The position numbers and the translations under genes are program-made. From Pedobacter sp. (lineage in GTDB: Bacteria; Bacteroidota; Bacteroidia; Sphingobacteriales; Sphingobacteriaceae), in contig JASLGV010000284.1 of assembly GCA_030149995.1 (NCBI GenBank), positions 1 to 10,372 on the forward strand: a stretch of DNA of 10,372 bases, written 5' to 3'. The notes under the pieces were generated by a model, which ran no database searches, was not told where the DNA came from, and saw only the letters and a list, made by a program, of their open reading frames with translations. Each line of letters begins with the position of its first letter. Within the stretch, counting starts at the first letter, position 1. This document shows positions 6,135-10,372 of this stretch, piece by piece.

Positions 6135-6557
6135 TTAGTTCTGTGCTTCCAGATATTGTGCATAGCAATAACCTTCTTCTCCTTTGTTGGTTCGCACCAG
6201 CCACCACAAATCGTTGCTTCTGTTAACAAGTGTAATTACTTCTCCATGTGCCGCCTTGCCAACAATCGGCTGATCTGTTCCCGGTCCTTTGCGTATGTTC
6301 AGGTTGCCGCTTTCTGTAACAACCTTTGCGTGTGTGACCGCTGCATCTATCGAAACGTTGATGTTTAACACCAGATCGCCGGTTGCAAAATTTGGATCAA
6401 TTTCGTTGTATATTTCCCACAGCGAATCTTTGGTTGCTCCATCCGCTACTGTTCCGTCTATATAAAGTATGCCATCCGCTTCGCGAACCGCCAAATCCTT
6501 TACGCCTGCGTTACCTGCTGCATCGGTAAGTGCTTTGTATTTATCTGCTAAAGCCAT
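6135..6557 (-). CDS. BON-like + bacterial SH3 (SH3b) domain protein without export signal
   Basis: The 140-residue product starts MALADKYKALTDAAGNAGVK with no signal peptide or membrane helix, so it is predicted cytoplasmic. Residues about 3-70 resemble a BON domain: V24 in LAVREADGILYIDGTV, then KDSLWEIYNEI and DLVLNINVS. Residues about 77-138 are a typical SH3b domain (GNLNIRKGPGTDQPIVGKAA, HGEVITLVNR, LWWLVRT, EEGYCYAQYLEA). SH3b domains usually act outside the cytoplasm on cell wall, so the lack of a signal is odd. A useful comparison is E. coli Kbp (YgaU), a cytoplasmic BON + LysM protein that binds potassium; the present architecture swaps LysM for SH3b. That analogy is inference. The gene follows the BON lipoprotein gene by only 6 bp and is almost surely in the same operon. 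Confidence 0.85.
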   Translation of the reverse strand: MALADKYKALTDAAGNAGVKDLAVREADGILYIDGTVADGATKDSLWEIYNEIDPNFATGDLVLNINVSIDAAVTHAKVVTESGNLNIRKGPGTDQPIVGKAAHGEVITLVNRSNDLWWLVRTNKGEEGYCYAQYLEAQN

Positions 6558-6563
6558 GCTTAT

Positions 6564-7025
6564 TTATTTTATGGTTAATTTATTTTCTATTTTTTTAGGT
6601 TTTAGCACACTCAAATGCTGCATAAGCGTAACCAAAGATGCTTTCTTTAATTCGCCTGTTAAGGTAACCACACCATCTTTAACACTGGCCCGAACGGTTG
6701 GAAAATCCTTAACTGCATCGGCTACATTTTTCGTGAGCGTTGTATCTTCAGCAATAATTACCGGTGCTGCTTCTTTGATCGAAAGGTTGTTTGCAACAGA
6801 CTTAACTCCCTTTTGGCTTTTTGCAATTTCTTCGGCATGTGCTTTTTCATTTTGATCGGCCACTTCACCTGTTAGGGTTACTTCCCCTTTATTTACATTT
6901 ACCGTAATACCAGCGGGTTCTTTGGCCTGAATGGCTGCTTGTATATCGGTGTCTTTGGGGCTACAGCCCGTAAAAAATAGTGTTGCAGCCACCACTGCAG
7001 CTGTTAGTAATTGAGTTGCTTTCAT
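6564..7025 (-). CDS. Lipoprotein with two BON domains (OsmY/DolP-like)
   Basis: From the start at 7025 the 153-residue protein has a lipoprotein signal (MKATQLLTAAVVAATLFFTG, lipidated C21). BON domain 1 is at about 25-84 (ITVNVNKGEVTLTGEVAD, GVKSVANNLSI). BON domain 2 is at about 95-152 (VRASVKDGVVTLTGELKK, IENKLTIK). The two G-x-V-T-L-T-G-E strands are the clearest signature. BON proteins such as OsmY and DolP act at envelope membranes and bind phospholipid, often under stress; the same site is expected here but the exact role is unknown. An ATG at 7082 would add 19 residues ahead of the signal and is unlikely. It is the first gene of a two-gene unit with the BON-SH3b gene. No TAnnTTTG box is seen upstream, so another sigma factor or regulator may drive it. 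Confidence 0.9.
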   Translation of the reverse strand: MKATQLLTAAVVAATLFFTGCSPKDTDIQAAIQAKEPAGITVNVNKGEVTLTGEVADQNEKAHAEEIAKSQKGVKSVANNLSIKEAAPVIIAEDTTLTKNVADAVKDFPTVRASVKDGVVTLTGELKKASLVTLMQHLSVLKPKKIENKLTIK

Positions 7026-7188
7026 AGCGTATACTGTTTTAATGGTTACAGAACGAAACGTTTTAACCTGGAAGAATGTCAACTTATTTTGATTCAGTTG
7101 TTTAACTCCGGCTGGATAGTATAACGAACGGAAAAGATAAAAGTTTGAATAAATTTATTACTGCCCGGGGTGATCCATATACAGATAC

Positions 7189-7221
7189 AAAAAAGCCTGT
7201 ATTCTGAAATGAATACAGGCT
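7189..7221 (-). terminator. Intrinsic terminator of the hexosaminidase gene
   Basis: On the minus strand, AGCCTGTATTC (7221-7211) pairs perfectly with GAATACAGGCT (7204-7194) around a 6-nt loop. The stem runs into six T residues (7194-7189). It starts 24 bp after the stop codon at 7246. The remaining bases up to the BON gene promoter region hold no gene that I can see. Confidence 0.88.
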
Positions 7222-7245
7222 GTTGGCAAATGAATTTTTTAAAGC

Positions 7246-9195
7246 TTATTTTGCTCTTTTACTTAAATCGGCAATGGCGATGCTCATTAAACGGCCAATC
7301 GGTTTTTTACCGCGGTAGGTAATGATGCGCAGCATGCTGGCATCTTTTGGCGGAACAAGCGCACTTGTATATTTTGGATAAAAGCGATCGGGTGTTGAGT
7401 TATCAAAGCTGTAATAAATATCTAAACCATCAATCTCGGTTGTCAGCTCAATTAAAATTTGTTTATCGGCTGTTTTTTTAACGTTTACAATCGGATCGTA
7501 TATGGCAGGTGAGAATTTGGTTTCTGAAGCATCCAGGCGCTTGAAATGTGCTTCTGTACGTTCTGCAAAATTAGGCCAGTTTTTTTTGCTTAATGGCGAC
7601 CAGGCCGCTTCTGAAATGGCAAAGCCACGTGGCCAGGTCATGTACTCGGCCTGGCGGATGTTGTAAACCTGTTCCGTCCAGAGGTTGGCTTGTGCCCCGA
7701 TAATATATTTTATATCGGCCTCGGCTGGTTGTGGGTTAAACTGGTAGGTTTTATTTAGTCTAAGAGAAGCGTATACCCGGGGTTCTGTACTTACATCGCC
7801 CTGCATGTAATCAATATAAGCAAATTCAGTAGGCGACATTACTACATCATGTTTATCATTTGATGCCTGTATACCGTATTTTAATCCGCGCCAGCTCATT
7901 ACAGCAGCCGTGGGCGAGACGCCACCTTCCAGGATTTCATCCCATCCCATAAATTTTTTGCCTTTTGAGATTACAATTTGTTCTACTCTTTTCTCAAAAT
8001 AAGCCTGTACCTGTGGCATTGTTTTCAGTCCTTCGCGCTGCATCAGCTGTTTAATCTGATCATTTTTTTCCCAGAAATTATGCGATGCTTCATCTCCGCC
8101 CAAATGGATGTATTCGAAAGGGAAGAGTTTGGCAACCTGGGTAATAACAGTATCTAAAAAGCTATACACCCGCTCGTTTGCCGGACATAAGGTGTTATCA
8201 ACCAATGCAATTGGCGGCGCACCACGGCTCCAGTCCATAATTTTTTCGCCGGAACGTACTTTGTAATTAACGGCATCCGGTGTGCAGGAAAGCTCCGGAT
8301 AGGCGGCAATGGCGGCTAAGCTATGTCCTGGTACATCGATTTCGGGCAAAATATCAACAAAACGTTCTTTAGCATATTGTACCAGTTCTTTAATATCATC
8401 CTGCGTATAAAAGCCTCCATACGTGCGTGGTTCTGTGGGGGTTGGGGGAATAAAATCGCCAAAAGTTCCTGTTTTCTGAACACTCCAGGCACCAACTTCG
8501 GTAAGCTTTGGAAGTCCCTTAATTTCAATGCGCCAGCCTTCATCATCGGTTAAGTGTAAGTGCAGCAGGTTAAACTTATATTTAACCATGGCATCAATGT
8601 ATTGTTTAACTTCCTGTTTGGTGAAAAAATGACGGGCAACATCAAACATCAACCCACGCCAGCCAAGTTTTGGGTAATCTATAACTTCTACACAAGGAAT
8701 TTTCCACTTTACATGATCGGCAAGTTCTTTTCCTTCAATTTCGGCGGGGAACAGCTGGATTAAGGATTGTACGCCGTAAAATATACCAGCAGCCTTATTG
8801 GCTGTTACTGTTATCTGGTTGGGGGCCACCAGTAACTTATATCCTTCTTTGCCCAATTGCTGATCTTCCTGTGTATTCAGGATCAGTTTAATAGTGGGAT
8901 GCGCAGCTGTGTTTAACACACTTACAGATTTACCGGTGGCAGTCTGAATACGTCCGGTAAGAACGGAAATGGACTGCTTCAGTTCTGTACTTTTTAAAGC
9001 GTGGATCACAACATTTTCAGGAAGAACGAAACTGCCCGTTTTACGCATCAGGGAAACAGGTTCAGGAATAATGGCAATAGACGGCTGGGTCGATGCATTT
9101 TCCGTTTCCCCGATTTCCGTTTCGCTAACAAGCGTTTGTGCAAAAGAAGCGGCTGTTAAAAAACAACAGGTTACCAGCAAAAAAACTTTTTTCAT
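7246..9195 (-). CDS. Secreted GH20 beta-N-acetylhexosaminidase
   Basis: The enzyme removes terminal beta-GlcNAc or GalNAc from chitin oligomers, glycans or wall fragments by substrate-assisted catalysis. The 649-residue protein has a Sec signal (MKKVFLLVTCCFLTAASFAQ, cleavage near 19/20). The GH20b domain is at about 40-165 (IIPEPVSLM ... GIFYGVQSLIQLFP). The catalytic barrel is at about 173-535. Its signature residues are present: R180 (GWRGLMFDVARHF), H214 (HLHLTDDEGWR), H291 (DVPGH), the catalytic pair D368-E369 (HLGGDEASHNFW), W418 (GWDE), W435 (MSWRG) and W506 (ANLWTE). A chitobiase-type C-terminal domain is at about 563-645 (LDIYYSFDNSTPD, KYTSAL). The likely place of action is the periplasm or outside the cell; no lipobox or type IX sorting domain is seen. 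It stands alone, with its own terminator and no SusC/SusD partners here. Confidence 0.96.
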   Translation of the reverse strand: MKKVFLLVTCCFLTAASFAQTLVSETEIGETENASTQPSIAIIPEPVSLMRKTGSFVLPENVVIHALKSTELKQSISVLTGRIQTATGKSVSVLNTAAHPTIKLILNTQEDQQLGKEGYKLLVAPNQITVTANKAAGIFYGVQSLIQLFPAEIEGKELADHVKWKIPCVEVIDYPKLGWRGLMFDVARHFFTKQEVKQYIDAMVKYKFNLLHLHLTDDEGWRIEIKGLPKLTEVGAWSVQKTGTFGDFIPPTPTEPRTYGGFYTQDDIKELVQYAKERFVDILPEIDVPGHSLAAIAAYPELSCTPDAVNYKVRSGEKIMDWSRGAPPIALVDNTLCPANERVYSFLDTVITQVAKLFPFEYIHLGGDEASHNFWEKNDQIKQLMQREGLKTMPQVQAYFEKRVEQIVISKGKKFMGWDEILEGGVSPTAAVMSWRGLKYGIQASNDKHDVVMSPTEFAYIDYMQGDVSTEPRVYASLRLNKTYQFNPQPAEADIKYIIGAQANLWTEQVYNIRQAEYMTWPRGFAISEAAWSPLSKKNWPNFAERTEAHFKRLDASETKFSPAIYDPIVNVKKTADKQILIELTTEIDGLDIYYSFDNSTPDRFYPKYTSALVPPKDASMLRIITYRGKKPIGRLMSIAIADLSKRAK

Positions 9196-9411
9196 GAATG
9201 TTACATTTGGGTTAAATTATATAACCTGCAATTTATTAAAAAGAATGGATTTTGCGGTAATAATTCTGAGTACTAATACATTGGATTGAGGAAATAACGA
9301 ATCAGGCATTATCTGTTATTATGGGCAAATCAGTTACATAAGAATAATCAAACAAATAAAACATTCTCTGCTTTAATCGGATTTTATGAACAGATTAAAT
9401 TACCTTAGTTT

Positions 9412-10372
9412 ATGCAAAATCTATTAACTTCTGCTCAGATGCGTAAGGCAGATGCGTACACCATTACAAATAAACCGATAGCCTCTGTCGATCTGATGGA
9501 ACAGGCTGCAAAAGCTTTTGTAAAGTGCTTTGTAAAACATGAACCAGATGGGGAACAAAATATAGCAATTTTTTGCGGCAAAGGGAATAACGGTGGTGAC
9601 GGCCTTGCAATCGCTTATCTTTTACTTGCTGCCGGTTACCGGAACTTAAAAGTATACCTGGTTAATTTTTCGGCTAAAGAGCGCGAAGATTACGGTATTA
9701 ATTTACAACGGTTAGCGGAAACAGACTGTCAGAAAACAGAAATAAATGAAGTTTCATCCATCCAAGAAATTCAGACAGACCTTGTTATTGACGCAATTTT
9801 AGGTTCCGGCTTAAATAAGCCCCTGGAAGGGAATTATCTTGAATTGGTGAACCTGATTAACGGGTTAAATAAAAGAATTTATTCGGTTGATGTGCCAACA
9901 GGTTTTCCTGCGGAAGGGAAAATAGCAGAACCTTATCAGGGCATCCGTGCTTACAAAACCATTTGTTTTCAAAGACCTAAAATCAACTTCTTCTTTCCGG
10001 AATCTGCACGGGCTACCGGGCTTTTCGAAGTGGTTAAAATCGGCCTTGACGAAGAATTTATTGAAAGCCTGCCAACAGATTTTTGCCTGACTGAAGGGGC
10101 AGATGTTTCAGATATTTTGAAACCGCGCAAAAGGTTTAGTCATAAAGGTACTTATGGGCATGCATTAATTATTGCCGGTACAACGGAGACAATGGGTGCT
10201 GCGCTGCTGGCTTCAAAGGCTTGTTTATATGCAGGTGCCGGACTTACCACCGCCTGTATACCATTACAAGGCCTTACTGCGTTAAATGCAAGCCTGCCGG
10301 AGGTAATGGTTTTGCCAAGGGATGAATATTTAAAAATTGATAAACCGGAAAAGTATCAGGCCATTGCCATTG
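9412..10372 (+). CDS. nnrD: Bifunctional NAD(P)H-hydrate epimerase / ADP-dependent dehydratase (3' end outside window)
   Basis: The reading frame is open from the ATG at 9412 to the window end (320 codons), so the gene is cut by the edge. Residues about 1-215 form the YjeF_N epimerase domain (NnrE activity), with the nucleotide-binding motif GKGNNGGDG at 56-64 and acidic residues D127 (VIDAILGSGL) and D160 (SVDVPTGF). From about 234 the YjeF_C/ribokinase-like dehydratase domain begins (FSHKGTYGHALIIAGTTETM, 242-261; then KACLYAGAGLTTACIP). The two activities repair the damaged hydrates NADHX and NADPHX back to NAD(P)H. About 180 residues are probably missing. The epimerase motif reads DVPTGF rather than the commoner DIPSGL. 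A weak -7-like TACCTTAG lies at 9401-9408, only 3 bp before the ATG, and is too poor a match to call as a promoter. Confidence 0.94.
   Translation, partial: MQNLLTSAQMRKADAYTITNKPIASVDLMEQAAKAFVKCFVKHEPDGEQNIAIFCGKGNNGGDGLAIAYLLLAAGYRNLKVYLVNFSAKEREDYGINLQRLAETDCQKTEINEVSSIQEIQTDLVIDAILGSGLNKPLEGNYLELVNLINGLNKRIYSVDVPTGFPAEGKIAEPYQGIRAYKTICFQRPKINFFFPESARATGLFEVVKIGLDEEFIESLPTDFCLTEGADVSDILKPRKRFSHKGTYGHALIIAGTTETMGAALLASKACLYAGAGLTTACIPLQGLTALNASLPEVMVLPRDEYLKIDKPEKYQAIAI

Noticed and set aside
7083..7188. Non-coding RNA or small gene in the BON-hexosaminidase spacer.
   Set aside because: Apart from the hexosaminidase terminator there is no clear hairpin, promoter or coding pattern.
8316..8763. 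Several 67-76-codon frames on both strands inside the hexosaminidase gene.
   Set aside because: They are frame shadows of the GH20 coding sequence, with no recognisable domain and no start context.

Overview
The window reads as chromosomal housekeeping DNA from a member of the Bacteroidota, most likely Sphingobacteriaceae (Pedobacter or Mucilaginibacter type). The basis is low-to-moderate GC, no clear Shine-Dalgarno sequences, several TAnnTTTG-type -7 boxes close to start codons, lipoproteins and FAQ-type signal peptides, and protein sequences that look typical of that family. No mobile element, tRNA, rRNA or CRISPR array is visible.

Layout. Bases 1-626 (minus) hold a membrane-anchored TPR protein cut by the left edge. 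A 218-bp divergent spacer with several inverted repeats separates it from recF (845-1957) and an overlapping DUF721/DciA-like gene (1950-2240), which end at a perfect 34-bp palindromic terminator. A minus-strand block follows: a 59-aa lipoprotein with one membrane helix (2318-2497), a secreted FkpA/Mip-like FKBP prolyl isomerase (2555-3292), and ndk (3456-3875) with its own terminator. Divergent from ndk are a DHH/DHHA1 NrnA-like phosphoesterase (3994-5004) and a lipoprotein with two FKBP-like domains (5055-6053), closed by a terminator. On the minus strand again is a two-gene unit: a double-BON lipoprotein (6564-7025) and a BON-like + SH3b protein without an export signal (6135-6557). Next, also on minus, is a secreted GH20 beta-N-acetylhexosaminidase (7246-9195) with a strong terminator. 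The right edge cuts a bifunctional NAD(P)H-hydrate repair gene (9412 onward, plus).

Functional threads. RecF and the DciA-like protein belong to replication and repair. Ndk and NrnA act in nucleotide and oligonucleotide turnover, and the NnrD/NnrE-type enzyme repairs damaged NAD(P)H. The cell envelope is served by two different FKBP isomerases, the TPR protein, the small lipoprotein, the BON lipoprotein and the hexosaminidase. I see no defence island or exotic system. The least explained parts are the BON / BON-SH3b pair, the 59-aa lipoprotein, and the inverted repeats in the TPR-recF spacer.
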